DNA of 64,000 nt from Nonomuraea spiralis. GTDB taxonomy: Bacteria > Actinomycetota > Actinomycetes > Streptosporangiales > Streptosporangiaceae. A model generated the notes under the pieces. It searched no databases. It was not told the origin of the DNA and worked only from the letters and a program-made list of their open reading frames with translations. Location of the stretch: the NCBI RefSeq assembly GCF_014648435.1, contig NZ_BMRC01000002.1:248001-312000 (forward strand), in the 5' to 3' direction. The position numbers were made by a program, and so were the translations under genes. Of the stretch, positions 36,989 to 46,368 are shown piece by piece. How positions within the stretch are numbered: position 1 is the first letter of the stretch; the number at the start of each line of letters is the position of its first letter.

Positions 36989-37738
36989 ATGACAGAACCG
37001 GGTGAGGTGCGAGCGTCGGACGCCGAGCGCGAGGCCGTCGTGGAACAGCTCCGCGTCGCCTCGGTCGAGGGCAGGCTCACGCTCGCCGAGCTCACCGACC
37101 GCACCGAGGCCGCCTACACCGCGACCACGCACGCCGAACTGGCCCTGCTCACCCAGGACCTCCCCACGGGCGGCACGCCCATGCCCACCGCCCCGGCCCG
37201 CTCGGGCGGCAAGCGGCGCTGGTTCGTCGGCATCATGGGCGACACCAAGCGGCGCGGCACCTGGCGCATCGACCAGGAGCTCGGCGCGGTCGCCGTGATG
37301 GGCGACGTGCTGCTCGACCTGCGCGAGGCCGAGGTGCGTACGGACGTGGTGGACGTGACGGCGGTGTCCGTGATGGGCGACGTCAAGATCATCGTGCCGG
37401 ACGGCGTGAACGTGGACCTCGACGGCGTCGCCGTGATGGGCGACAAGCGGGTCGACGTGCTGGAGGCCGCGCCCGGCATGAACGTCCCGGTGATCAGGGT
37501 GCGCGCCTACGCCGTGATGGGCGACGTCAAGGTGCTCGGCGACTCGCGCGCCCAGCCGCTCAAGCGCGGCCTCACCGCCTGGCGCGAGCACTGGCGGGCG
37601 CTGCACGGCGACGACTGGCGTGCGATCGGCCGCCAGATGCGCGACGACGCCCGCGAGGTCGGCCGGCAGATCCGCGACGAGCACCGCGCCCTGGAACGCG
37701 ACCGCCGCGGCCGCCGCCGCGACTACCGGGATTACTGA
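36989..37738 (+). CDS. DUF1707 / LiaF-like protein
   Basis: A 249-residue protein. The N-terminal DUF1707 domain (residues 1-55, RASDAEREAVVEQLRVAS) is a small DNA- or protein-binding helical module. The middle has four recurring VMGD turns at regular spacing, as in LiaF-type beta-helical domains linked to cell-envelope antibiotic response. No transmembrane helix is obvious. The C-terminal 50 residues are strongly charged (RQMRDDAREVGRQIRDEHRA). Likely an envelope-stress regulator; it sits beside an ECF sigma gene. Confidence 0.85.
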   Translation: MTEPGEVRASDAEREAVVEQLRVASVEGRLTLAELTDRTEAAYTATTHAELALLTQDLPTGGTPMPTAPARSGGKRRWFVGIMGDTKRRGTWRIDQELGAVAVMGDVLLDLREAEVRTDVVDVTAVSVMGDVKIIVPDGVNVDLDGVAVMGDKRVDVLEAAPGMNVPVIRVRAYAVMGDVKVLGDSRAQPLKRGLTAWREHWRALHGDDWRAIGRQMRDDAREVGRQIRDEHRALERDRRGRRRDYRDY

Positions 37739-37809
37739 GACCGTGCAACGTACGCGGGGGTCTTCGGCGTAGTGATCGGTGAACATCACCGGACAGTGAG
37801 GACCCCTCG

Positions 37810-38310
37810 ATGCGGGATCGTGCCGACTTCGAGCGCTACGTCGAGCAGCGCTCGGCCCGCCTGCTCAGGACGGCCTACCTGCTGTGCCACGACTGGGCCA
37901 CGGCGGAGGACCTGACGCAGACCGCGCTGGCCAGGGCCTGGCTGGCCTGGCGGCGCGTCGGCGCGAACCCCGACCCGTACGTCTACCGCATCCTCACCAA
38001 CACGCACGCCTCCTGGTGGCGGCGGCGCTGGCGGGGCGAGGTGGCCACGGGCGACCTCCCGGACCGCCCGCACGACCAGGACGACACGGCCGGGTTCGGC
38101 ACCAGGGACGCGCTCCGCGCCGCCCTCGCCGCGCTCCCGGCCAAGCAGCGGGCCGTGATCGTGCTGCGGTACTTCGAGGACCTGCCCGACGAGGCGATCG
38201 CCGGGATCGTGGGCTGTTCGGTGGCCACCGTACGCAGCCAGGCCAGCCGCGCGCTGGCCAAGCTGCGGCTCGATCCAGCGGCCAGGGCCGCGGCGGAGAC
38301 GGGAAGCTGA
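37810..38310 (+). CDS. SigE-family ECF sigma factor
   Basis: A 166-residue ECF factor of the actinobacterial SigE-like (TIGR02983) group. Region 2 is TAEDLTQTALARAWLAWRRV followed by YRILTNTHASWWRRRW. Region 4 is LPDEAIAGIVGCSVATVRSQ. The downstream gene, two bases after the stop, encodes a single-helix membrane protein of the kind that often restrains these sigma factors. Confidence 0.93.
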   Translation: MRDRADFERYVEQRSARLLRTAYLLCHDWATAEDLTQTALARAWLAWRRVGANPDPYVYRILTNTHASWWRRRWRGEVATGDLPDRPHDQDDTAGFGTRDALRAALAALPAKQRAVIVLRYFEDLPDEAIAGIVGCSVATVRSQASRALAKLRLDPAARAAAETGS

Positions 38311-38312
38311 CC

Positions 38313-39002
38313 ATGACAGAACAACGATTGCGCGACCTGCTCGACCACGACAGCGCCGACGCGCCCCCGGGCGGGGTACGCCTGGCCGACGTGGACGCCC
38401 GCGTCCGCGGCATCCGGCGGCGCAGGGGCCGCCTGGCGGGCTCGGTGGCGGCGGCGGCCCTGGCGGTCACGGCCGTCACGGTGCTCACCGTGGACACCCG
38501 GCCCGTGACGCGGCCCGCCCCCGCGGCCGGGGGCGTGTGGGCCGGCGCCCTGGCCCAGCCGGCGCCCGACCGGGCCCAGCCCGGACTGCCGCTCTTCCAC
38601 GGCTACTCCCAGGGAGGCAGGCGGGAGACGTTCACCTTCAGGGCGAAGGCGGAGAAACTGTCCTTCGCCCTCACCTGCCCGACCGGCGGCTACGGGCTGG
38701 TCTGGCTCAACGGCGACCTGGTCGCCACCGGCGCGTGCGGGCCCACGGTCCGGCAGGCTCCCGGATGGTTCGGCGACGCCACGGCCCGCGACGGCGTGAA
38801 CGAGGTGAGCGCCGCCGTCGTGCGCGCCGCCGACGCGGGCACCGGCACGGTGACCGCCGCGGGCGCCGACCTGCTGCTGGCCAGGACCGCGACCTACCCC
38901 GCCGAGTGGCGGCTGACGCTGGTGGACGCCCGTACCCGCTCGTGCCGGCCCGAGGTGGTCAGGGTCGATCCGAGGTCCGGCGAGATCACGGCTCGGTGCT
39001 GA
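38313..39002 (+). CDS. Single-pass membrane protein, putative anti-sigma partner
   Basis: A 229-residue membrane protein. The cytoplasmic N-terminus (residues 1-42, RLRDLLDHDSADAPPGGVRL) resembles the sigma-binding segment of SigE-family partners. One helix (AGSVAAAALAVTAVTVLTV) precedes an external domain with three cysteines (in TCPTGG, GACGPT and RSCRPEV), plus a final Cys. No zinc motif HxxxCxxC is present. The ATG is two bases after the sigma-factor stop. Confidence 0.8.
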   Translation: MTEQRLRDLLDHDSADAPPGGVRLADVDARVRGIRRRRGRLAGSVAAAALAVTAVTVLTVDTRPVTRPAPAAGGVWAGALAQPAPDRAQPGLPLFHGYSQGGRRETFTFRAKAEKLSFALTCPTGGYGLVWLNGDLVATGACGPTVRQAPGWFGDATARDGVNEVSAAVVRAADAGTGTVTAAGADLLLARTATYPAEWRLTLVDARTRSCRPEVVRVDPRSGEITARC

Positions 39003-39006
39003 GTGT

Positions 39007-39789
39007 TCAGCCGGCCATCGGCACGCGGTCGCGCAGGGCCGACTCGTACCGCTCCAGCAGCACGTCCACCAGCTCGGGCGCCGGGCCGAGCACGTCGGCG
39101 CAGACGGCCGGCGCGGTGACCCGGCGGATCTTGTCGGCGAAGAAGCCGGGCGCCAGCAGGTAGGGGGCGACGGCCACGCGGGGCGCTCCCGCCGCCCGCA
39201 GCCGTGCGACGGCCTCCTCCGGCGTGGGGCCGGCGGCCGAGGCGTAGGCCGCGGTCACCGTCCACCAGCCGGCGCGCCGCCACGTACGGGCCAGGTCGGC
39301 GATCACCGTGTTGGCCCTGGCGTCGCTCGACCCGGCCGAGACCAGGACCACCGCCGTGCCGGGGTCGCCGGGCGGCACGCCCGCCTCGGCCAGCCGCCGT
39401 TCCAGCGCCGGCAGCAGCAGCGGGTGCGGCCCGAGCGTCGTGCCGTAGCGCACCCGCAGGCGCGGGTCGCGCGCGCGGGCCTCGTTGAGCGCGGCGGGCA
39501 GGTCGACCCGGCTGTGGTACGCCTCGGTGAGCAGCAGCGGCAGCACCACGGCCTCGCACAGCCCGTCGAGCGCCTGCCCGAGCGAGGGCGCGCAGTGGTC
39601 GAGGTAGGCCACCCGCACCGGCACGTCGGGACGCGCCAGGCGCACGCGCTCCAGCAGCGCGGCCACGGTGGCGGCCGCACGCGGGTCGCGCGACCCGTGC
39701 GCGACCGCCACCAGTGGCACGCGGCCGGGGGCCGGCCCGTCTGCCAACGGGACGCGGCCCCTGCCGGGGATCACAGGTGAATGCCGCAT
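39007..39789 (-). CDS. Sirohydrochlorin chelatase family protein (CbiX-like)
   Basis: Inserts iron into sirohydrochlorin to give siroheme, the cofactor of the sulfite reductase encoded in the same operon. The 260-residue protein carries two chelatase-like halves; the metal-binding histidine is in VAVAHGSRDPRA, and a second motif is VLPLLLTEAYHSRVDLP. ATG 39789 starts at RHSPVIPG and overlaps the cysH end by 19 bases. The gene is last in the operon, so it supplies the cofactor alongside the apoenzyme. Cobalt chelation is an alternative but less likely here. Confidence 0.9.
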   Translation of the reverse strand: MRHSPVIPGRGRVPLADGPAPGRVPLVAVAHGSRDPRAAATVAALLERVRLARPDVPVRVAYLDHCAPSLGQALDGLCEAVVLPLLLTEAYHSRVDLPAALNEARARDPRLRVRYGTTLGPHPLLLPALERRLAEAGVPPGDPGTAVVLVSAGSSDARANTVIADLARTWRRAGWWTVTAAYASAAGPTPEEAVARLRAAGAPRVAVAPYLLAPGFFADKIRRVTAPAVCADVLGPAPELVDVLLERYESALRDRVPMAG

Positions 39790-40499
39790 TCGACCTTCCC
39801 CAGCCCCGCCCAGCGGCCGCTGCGCGGGTCCTCGCCCTCGGCGACCTGGCGGGTGCACGGCGCGCAGCCGATCGAGGGGTAGTTGTCGTAGTGCAACGGG
39901 TTGATCAGCACGCCGTTGTCTGCGATGTAGTTGTCGACGTCCTCCTGCGTCCAGGCGGCGATCGGGTTGACCTTCACCATCTGGCGCTTGGCGTCCCACT
40001 CGACGACCTTGGTGCTCGTACGGCTGGACGCCTCGTCCCGCCGGATGCCGGAGATCCACGCCAGGTACGGCTCCAGCGCCCGGTTCAGCGGCTCCACCTT
40101 GCGCAGGTAGCAGCACAGGTCCGGGTTGCGGCCGAACAGGCGCGGCCCGAGGTCGCGATCCTGCTCCTGGACCGTCCTGGACGGCTTGATGTCGATCACG
40201 TTGACGTCATAGACCTGCCGCACCGCGTCACGGGTGCCGATCGTCTCGGCGAAGTGGTAGCCGGTGTCGATGAACAGCACGTCCACACCGGGTTTGACGC
40301 GGCTCACCAGATCGATGAGCAACGCGTCGCTCATGGAGGACGTCAGGCACAACCGGTCGCCGAACGTCGCCGCGGCCCACCGGATGATCTCCCTGGCCGG
40401 GGCGCCCTCAAGGAACGTGGCGGCGGACTCGACGATGTCCTGAAGGTCGAGCGTGCCACGTTGATCTCTTAAACCGACCTCGATGTCGACCAGCGTCAT
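39771..40499 (-). CDS. cysH: Phosphoadenylyl-/adenylyl-sulfate reductase
   Basis: Reduces activated sulfate (APS or PAPS) to sulfite using thioredoxin. In the 242 residues the [4Fe-4S] ligands C129/C130 and C212/C215 indicate the cluster-containing type, normally APS-reducing, and catalytic Cys238 is in the C-terminal ECGIHL. The nucleotide site begins LCLTSSMSDALLI and RRDEASSRTS is conserved. Its ATG overlaps the zinc-ribbon gene's stop by four bases. The operon order is sulfite reductase, zinc ribbon, cysH, chelatase. Confidence 0.95.
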   Translation of the reverse strand: MTLVDIEVGLRDQRGTLDLQDIVESAATFLEGAPAREIIRWAAATFGDRLCLTSSMSDALLIDLVSRVKPGVDVLFIDTGYHFAETIGTRDAVRQVYDVNVIDIKPSRTVQEQDRDLGPRLFGRNPDLCCYLRKVEPLNRALEPYLAWISGIRRDEASSRTSTKVVEWDAKRQMVKVNPIAAWTQEDVDNYIADNGVLINPLHYDNYPSIGCAPCTRQVAEGEDPRSGRWAGLGKVECGIHL

Positions 40500-40639
40500 A
40501 TCTTCACTCCGATCCCGAGAAACTTCAGCTTGAACGCGCGGGCGCAGGCGCGGCAGTACCAGCCGCCGTCTCCCTCGTAGGGCTCCAGATCCTCGTCGCC
40601 GCAGTACGGGCAGTGGAAGGGAACCGCTCGCGTGGTCAT
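40496..40639 (-). CDS. 47-residue zinc-ribbon microprotein in the sulfur operon
   Basis: Small gene easily missed. The protein begins MTTRAVPFHCPYCGDEDL and has two CxxC knuckles, CPYC and CRAC, separated by an acidic and aromatic stretch, ending in a basic AFKLKFLGIGVKI. Its ATG overlaps the sulfite reductase stop (ATGA) and its stop overlaps the cysH ATG (ATGA), so it is translated in line with both. A rubredoxin- or zinc-ribbon-like role in electron delivery or assembly is possible but unproven. Confidence 0.85.
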   Translation of the reverse strand: MTTRAVPFHCPYCGDEDLEPYEGDGGWYCRACARAFKLKFLGIGVKI

Positions 40640-42309
40640 TTCAGGTCCGCCTCGTCGGCGCGCTGCACCCAGTCGGCGAAGGACTCGCCTTCCTTCTTCT
40701 GGGTGTCGTAGTTGCCCACCACGCGCTCGACGTAGTCGGGCAGGGCCTTGGCGGTGGTCTTCAGGCCGCGCACCTTGCGGCCGAAGCCCGACCCGACGCC
40801 GAGCGAGCCGCCCAGGTGGATCTGGTAGCCCTCGACCTGCTCGCCGTTCTCGTCCACGACGAGCTGGCCCTTCAGGCCGATGTCGGCGACCTGGATGCGG
40901 GCGCAGGAGTTGGGGCAGCCGTTGACGTTGATGGTGAGCGGCTGCTCGAAGTCGGGCAGCCGCCGCTCCAGCTCGTCGATCAGGTGCGCCGCGGTGGCCT
41001 TGGTCTCGACGATGGCGAGCTTGCAGTACTCGATGCCGGTGCAGGCCATCGTCTGGCGGCGGAACGTGGAGGGGTTGACCTGGAGGTCGTTGGCCTCCAG
41101 CTCGGCCACGAGGGATTCCACCCGGTCGGGGGCGACGTCGAGGACGACCATCTTCTGCTCGACGGTGGTGCGCACCCGGTCAGAGCCGTGCCGCTCGGCG
41201 ATGTCGGCGATCGCGTGCAGCTTGTCGCCGTCGAGGCGGCCCACCTTGGGCGCGAAGCCCACGTAGAAGTTGCCGTCGTTCTGCGGGTAGACGCCCACGT
41301 GGTCGCGGCGGCTGCCGCGCGGCAGGGTGGGCGCGGGGCCGTCGGGCAGGCTCTCCTTGACGTACTCGGTCTCCAGCACCTCGCGGAACTTCTCCACGCC
41401 CCAGTCGTTGACCAGGAACTTCAGCCGGGCCCTGTGGCGCAGCCGCCGGTAGCCGTAGTCGCGGAAGATGCCGATCACGCCCGCGTAGACGTCGTTGACG
41501 CGCTCGGGGCTGACGAAGACGCCGAGGCGCTTGGCCAGCATCGGGTTGGTGGACAGGCCGCCGCCGACCCACAGGTCGTAGCCGGCCTCGCCGTGCTCGT
41601 TGACCACGCCGACGAACGCCACGTCGTTGATCTCGTGCACGGTGCAGTGGGCCGGGCAGCCGCTCAGCGCGCTCTTGAACTTGCGCGGCAGGTTGGAGTA
41701 CGCGGGGTTGCCGATGAACTCCCGGTTGATCGAGTGGATGTCGTCGGTGGCGTCGAGCACCTCCTCGGCGTCGATCCCGGCCAGCGGGCAGCCCAGGATG
41801 ACGCGCGGGGTGTCGCCGCACGCCTCGGTGGTGGACAGGCCCACGGCCTCCAGGCGCTCCCAGATGTCGGGCACCGACTCGATCTCGATCCAGTGGAGCT
41901 GGATGTTCTGGCGGTCGGTCAGGTCGGCGGTGCCGCGGGCGTACTCGTTGGCGATGTCGGCGATCGTGCGCAGCTGGCGCAGGTCGAGCTGGCCGCCGTC
42001 GATGCGTACGCGGAGCATGAAGTAGCGGTCGTCGAGCTCCTCCGGCTCCAGGATCGCGGTCTTGCCGCCGTCGATGCCGGGCTTGCGCTGGGTGTAGAGG
42101 CCGTACCAGCGCATGCGTCCGCGCAGGTCGGCGGGGTCGATCGAGTCGAAGCCCCGCTTGGAGTAGATGTCGATGATGCGCTGGCGGACGTTAAGGCCGT
42201 CGTCGTTCTTCTTGTTCTCTTCGTTCTTGTTCAGCGGCTCCCGGTAACCGAGAGCCCACTGGCCTTCGCCGCGCGGGCGCTTGTGATGCCGGCTGGCAGG
42301 GGTGCTCAT
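40636..42309 (-). CDS. sir: Assimilatory sulfite reductase (ferredoxin type)
   Basis: Reduces sulfite to sulfide with siroheme and a [4Fe-4S] cluster. The 557-residue length fits the family. Cluster ligands are in ACTGIEYCKLA and GCPNSCARIQ (C-x5-C ... C-x3-C). The duplicated ferrite-like repeats RMRWYGLYTQRKPG and DHVGVYPQNDGNFYVG are both seen. The downstream cysH and chelatase genes favour sulfite over nitrite as substrate. ATG 42309 has GAAGGA upstream, lying in the loop of a hairpin, and expression is probably set by the leader peptide. Confidence 0.94.
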   Translation of the reverse strand: MSTPASRHHKRPRGEGQWALGYREPLNKNEENKKNDDGLNVRQRIIDIYSKRGFDSIDPADLRGRMRWYGLYTQRKPGIDGGKTAILEPEELDDRYFMLRVRIDGGQLDLRQLRTIADIANEYARGTADLTDRQNIQLHWIEIESVPDIWERLEAVGLSTTEACGDTPRVILGCPLAGIDAEEVLDATDDIHSINREFIGNPAYSNLPRKFKSALSGCPAHCTVHEINDVAFVGVVNEHGEAGYDLWVGGGLSTNPMLAKRLGVFVSPERVNDVYAGVIGIFRDYGYRRLRHRARLKFLVNDWGVEKFREVLETEYVKESLPDGPAPTLPRGSRRDHVGVYPQNDGNFYVGFAPKVGRLDGDKLHAIADIAERHGSDRVRTTVEQKMVVLDVAPDRVESLVAELEANDLQVNPSTFRRQTMACTGIEYCKLAIVETKATAAHLIDELERRLPDFEQPLTINVNGCPNSCARIQVADIGLKGQLVVDENGEQVEGYQIHLGGSLGVGSGFGRKVRGLKTTAKALPDYVERVVGNYDTQKKEGESFADWVQRADEADLK

Positions 42310-42413
42310 TGCGCGTCCTTCGGTTCGTGGGCGCGCGCAGCGTTCCTCCTGCCTCGTCGTCGAGTGCAGGGGTTCAGGGTGGGTGCGACGCGCTCTGCGG
42401 TGGAGAAGATGAG
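42310..42413 (-). promoter_or_regulatory. Attenuation-type leader between the Cys leader peptide and sulfite reductase
   Basis: Two mutually exclusive pairings can be drawn on the transcript. TGCGCG (42310-42315) can pair with CGCGCA (42334-42339), placing the ribosome-binding site GAAGGA in the loop. Alternatively GCGCGTC (42311-42317) can pair with GACGCGC (42387-42393), near the end of the leader peptide gene. This suits control by ribosome position on the upstream peptide. Structures are from inspection only. Confidence 0.55.
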
Positions 42414-42497
42414 TTAGCGGGCGTCGCAACAGATGGCACTGCGGACACGCTGAAGGTCGACGTGGCGTCGACCGACGAGCATGGGGTCCGCTGGCAT
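42414..42497 (-). CDS. Cysteine-sensing leader peptide of the sulfur operon
   Basis: A 27-residue peptide starting MPADPMLVGRRHVDLQRV and ending RSAICCDAR. The RRHVDLxRV...SAIC core matches the actinobacterial leader-peptide family found before sulfur genes. Two adjacent cysteine codons (TGT TGC) sit four codons from the stop, as expected if ribosomes stall when Cys-tRNA is scarce. The predicted transcript starts at or within two bases of the ATG, so translation is probably leaderless. Confidence 0.85.
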   Translation of the reverse strand: MPADPMLVGRRHVDLQRVRSAICCDAR

Positions 42498-42504
42498 ACC
42501 TCCG

Positions 42505-42533
42505 AAGATACTCCGGTGACCCCGGATGTCCAA
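42505..42533 (-). promoter_or_regulatory. Promoter of the sulfur operon
   Basis: On the minus strand, -35 TTGGAC and -10 TATCTT are separated by exactly 17 bases. The predicted start (about 42497-42499) coincides with the leader-peptide ATG. Confidence 0.7.
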
Positions 42534-42564
42534 GATGGGGTCCAGAGTCTGGACTTCCGGGGCC

Positions 42565-42690
42565 CTATCCCTGGCGCGGCCAGTCGAGCGCCGACTCCTG
42601 GGGCCGCTCCTCGCTCTGGTGCTGGCAGTCGCACCAGGAGCCGCCGCGGCAGTCGTCGTGACGCTTGTCCTTGCAGCTCTCGCAGATCAC
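42565..42690 (-). CDS. 41-residue cysteine/histidine-rich microprotein
   Basis: A small frame opening with ICESCKDKRHDDC after a GTG, and continuing GGSWCDCQHQ. The CxxC...HxxxC...CxC...H pattern suggests one or two zinc ions. AGGAG lies 12 bases before the GTG. The gene is upstream of the sulfur promoter, which starts 32 bases beyond its stop. Its existence rests on the motif and start signal only; function unknown. Confidence 0.6.
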   Translation of the reverse strand: MICESCKDKRHDDCRGGSWCDCQHQSEERPQESALDWPRQG

Positions 42691-42736
42691 GTCTGCATTA
42701 TTCTCCTAGAACCTTGTTCGGGTTAGGCTGGCGCCC

Positions 42737-43510
42737 GTGGATCTCATGGCCGGACTGCTCACCGACCTCCAAGCCGAGACCGATTCGCTGGAGGCGCTGC
42801 TCGCGCCTCTGCGGCCCGCGGGCTGGGAGACGCCCACGCCCGCCGAGGGGTGGGCCGTACGCGACCAGGTGAGCCACCTGGCCTGGTTCGACGACGCCGC
42901 CGCGCTCGCGGTCACCGACCCGGACGCCTTCCTGGCCCTGGTCGCCCGGACCGGCTCGGTGGACGACCTGGCCGAGGCGTCCCGCGGCCTGCCGCCGGGG
43001 GAGCTGCACGCCTGGTTCCGTACGGCGCGGGCCCGTTCCCTGGAGGCGTTCGCCGCGCTCGGCGCCCGTACCCGGGTGCCCTGGTTCGGCCCGGCGATGT
43101 CGGGCGCGTCGTTCGTCACCGCGCGCCTGATGGAGACCTGGGCCCACGGCCAGGACGTCGCCGACGCGCTCGGCGTCGCCAGGGAGCCCACCGACCGGCT
43201 GCGGCACGTGGCCCTGCTCGGCTTCCGCGCCCGGCCCTACAGCTTCGCCGCCCGCGGCCTGCCCCAGCCCGCCGAACCCGTACGGGTCGAGCTCACGACC
43301 CCGGCCGGCGACCCGTGGACCGCCGGGCCCCCGGACGCCCGAGCCGTCGTACGCGGCCCGATGCTCGACTTCTGCCTGCTGGCCACCCAGCGCGTCCACC
43401 TGTCGGACACGGCCCTGGAGACGGCGGGGGAGCCCGCCCGCGCCTGGATGGAGATCGCCCAGGCGTTCGCCGGGCCGCCCGGGAAGGGACGGCCGCCCCG
43501 GTCAGGGTAA
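42737..43510 (+). CDS. TIGR03084-type MDMPI/DinB family protein
   Basis: A 257-residue mycothiol-type metalloprotein of the maleylpyruvate isomerase family. The DinB fold has candidate metal-ligand histidines in QVSHLAWFDD and ETWAHGQDVA, typical of the TIGR03084 subgroup. The probable GTG start at 42737 has only a TAGGCT-like element about ten bases upstream, so the mRNA may be leaderless. It diverges from the microprotein gene. Substrate unknown. Confidence 0.88.
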   Translation: MDLMAGLLTDLQAETDSLEALLAPLRPAGWETPTPAEGWAVRDQVSHLAWFDDAAALAVTDPDAFLALVARTGSVDDLAEASRGLPPGELHAWFRTARARSLEAFAALGARTRVPWFGPAMSGASFVTARLMETWAHGQDVADALGVAREPTDRLRHVALLGFRARPYSFAARGLPQPAEPVRVELTTPAGDPWTAGPPDARAVVRGPMLDFCLLATQRVHLSDTALETAGEPARAWMEIAQAFAGPPGKGRPPRSG

Positions 43511-43564
43511 GTTCAGGGTCCTACCGGATGACGTGGACCGCACGCCCGGTGACATGCTGTGAGC

Positions 43565-43939
43565 ATGCGCACCATTCTGAACGTCATCTGGCTGGTGTTC
43601 GCCGGAATCTGGCTGGCGATCGGCTACGCCGTGGCCGGGGTCATCTGCTGCGTCCTCATCGTCACGATCCCGTTCGGCATCGCCTCGTTCAGGATCGCCG
43701 CCTACGCCCTGTGGCCGTTCGGCCGGACGGTCGTACGCGATCCGGACGCCGGCGTCTTCTCCCTGATCGGCAACATCATCTGGTGCGTGGTCGCGGGCGT
43801 CTGGCTGGCGATCGGGCACGTGGTCACCTCGATCCCGCTGTTCATCTCCATCATCGGCATCCCCATGGGCATCGCGAACCTCAAGCTGATCCCCGTCTCG
43901 CTCCTCCCGCTGGGCGCGCGCATCGTGGACAACGACTAG
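43565..43939 (+). CDS. YccF family membrane protein
   Basis: A 124-residue inner-membrane protein with two matching halves, each having a hairpin of helices (WLVFAGIWLAIGYAVAGVIC and CVVAGVWLAIGHVVTSIPL). The family motif GIASFRIAAYALWPFGRTV recurs in the second half as GIANLKLIPVSLLPLGARIV. The ATG at 43565 is two codons after a GTG that could also start. Function of YccF is not established. Confidence 0.9.
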   Translation: MRTILNVIWLVFAGIWLAIGYAVAGVICCVLIVTIPFGIASFRIAAYALWPFGRTVVRDPDAGVFSLIGNIIWCVVAGVWLAIGHVVTSIPLFISIIGIPMGIANLKLIPVSLLPLGARIVDND

Positions 43940-43996
43940 GGCAGGAGCCGGGACGTAAGCTGTCCCGGAGAGTAACTGCGAATACCTTTGGGTGCC

Positions 43997-44929
43997 ATGA
44001 CGTCCACCGATGCGCGTTCCCGGCCGAAGAGGCGGCTCGCCTCCAACGCCCGGGCCAGGCTGAACTGGGTGCTCGACACCAACGCGTGGGCGATCGTGCG
44101 CGCGGCCACCAACGCGGGTGTCAACTACCGCGTCACCGGCCTGGCCGGCGAGGCGGCGTTCTTCGCACTGCTGTCGCTGCCGCCGTTCGTGCTGGGCCTG
44201 ATCGGCGTGCTCGGCAAGCTCGGCACCTGGCTCGGCGGCGGCGTCGTCACCGAGGTCAAGACCTGGGTGATCGAGCAGGCCGGGCTGCTGTTCACCGACG
44301 AGGCCGTCAAGAAGGTGATCAGTCCGCTCATCACCGACGTGCTCAGGGACGACGCCAACAAGGTCTCGATCATCTCCCTCGGCTTCCTGCTGTCGCTGTG
44401 GTCGGGCTCGCGGGCGCTCTACGTCTACGTCGACCTGATCTCGGTCGCGTACGGGCTGGGGGAGGAACGCGGCATCATCCGCACCCGGCTGATGTCCTTC
44501 GGCCTCTACGTCGTCGGCCTGATCATCGGCATCATCGTCATGCCGATCCTCGTCATCGGCCCCACCCTGCTCAAGGACGCCCTCCCCGGCGAGTACGGCA
44601 TCCTCATCGACATCCTCTACTGGCCGGTCGTGATCAGCGGCTCGGTGCTCTTCCTCACCGTGCTCTACCACGTCAGCGTGCCGGTGCGGACCAAGTGGTA
44701 CCGGGAGCTGCCCGGCGCGATCCTGGCCCTGTTCCTGTGGATCCTGTGCGCGGCCGTGCTGCGGGCGGTGCTGGCGGCCTGGTTCTCGCCCGTCTCCGTC
44801 TACGGCTCACTCGCCGCCCCGATCGCGCTGCTGCTGTGGCTCTACATCACCGCCCTGGCCGTGCTCATCGGGGCCATCCTGAACGCCGAGGTCGACCGGC
44901 TCTGGCCGGGAGAGAGCCGGACCAAGTAG
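43997..44929 (+). CDS. YihY/virulence factor BrkB family membrane protein
   Basis: A 310-residue membrane protein with six or so helices of the BrkB/YihY family, once wrongly taken as RNase BN. Family motifs are YRVTGLAGEAAFFALLSLPP, the basic SGSRALYVYVDLISVAYGL region and the C-terminal LLWLYITALAVLIGAILNAE. The cytoplasmic N-terminus is basic. ATG 43997 is preferred to a TTG nine bases upstream. Transport or envelope role is inferred; activity unknown. Confidence 0.9.
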   Translation: MTSTDARSRPKRRLASNARARLNWVLDTNAWAIVRAATNAGVNYRVTGLAGEAAFFALLSLPPFVLGLIGVLGKLGTWLGGGVVTEVKTWVIEQAGLLFTDEAVKKVISPLITDVLRDDANKVSIISLGFLLSLWSGSRALYVYVDLISVAYGLGEERGIIRTRLMSFGLYVVGLIIGIIVMPILVIGPTLLKDALPGEYGILIDILYWPVVISGSVLFLTVLYHVSVPVRTKWYRELPGAILALFLWILCAAVLRAVLAAWFSPVSVYGSLAAPIALLLWLYITALAVLIGAILNAEVDRLWPGESRTK

Positions 44930-44971
44930 CGGGAAGCGGCCGGTTGCGCATCCGCTATCGTCTAGGGCGAC

Positions 44972-45049
44972 GCGACTGGCGCATTCGGTGGGATCGACCA
45001 CCTGGGAGCGGTTTAACCGGAGCGGAGGCCGAGCGCCTGGGTCTTCGCC
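44972..45049 (+). ncRNA. ZTP (pfl) riboswitch upstream of glyA
   Basis: Matches the pfl-motif plan: the opening GACTGGCG, a hairpin around GGTGGGATCGACCACC, a GGGAGCGG segment, and the conserved 3' block GCGCCTGGG. It begins about 100 bases and ends 26 bases before glyA, one of the usual targets. In this family binding of ZTP/ZMP raises expression of one-carbon and purine genes. No terminator follows, so control of translation is likelier. Confidence 0.82.
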
Positions 45050-45074
45050 AATTGTCAATGATGACAGGGGAGTC

Positions 45075-46328
<1,254 letters not shown>

Positions 46329-46368
46329 CCCGGCCCGCGCCGCCCGCTTGCCGGGCGGACGGCCGGAC

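Noticed and set aside
37230..37540. DNA repeats in the DUF1707 gene
   Set aside because: VMGD turns recur at protein level as part of the fold; underlying DNA copies differ.
44972..45049. Possible tRNA gene upstream of glyA
   Set aside because: No acceptor stem or T-arm could be drawn; conserved blocks match the ZTP riboswitch.
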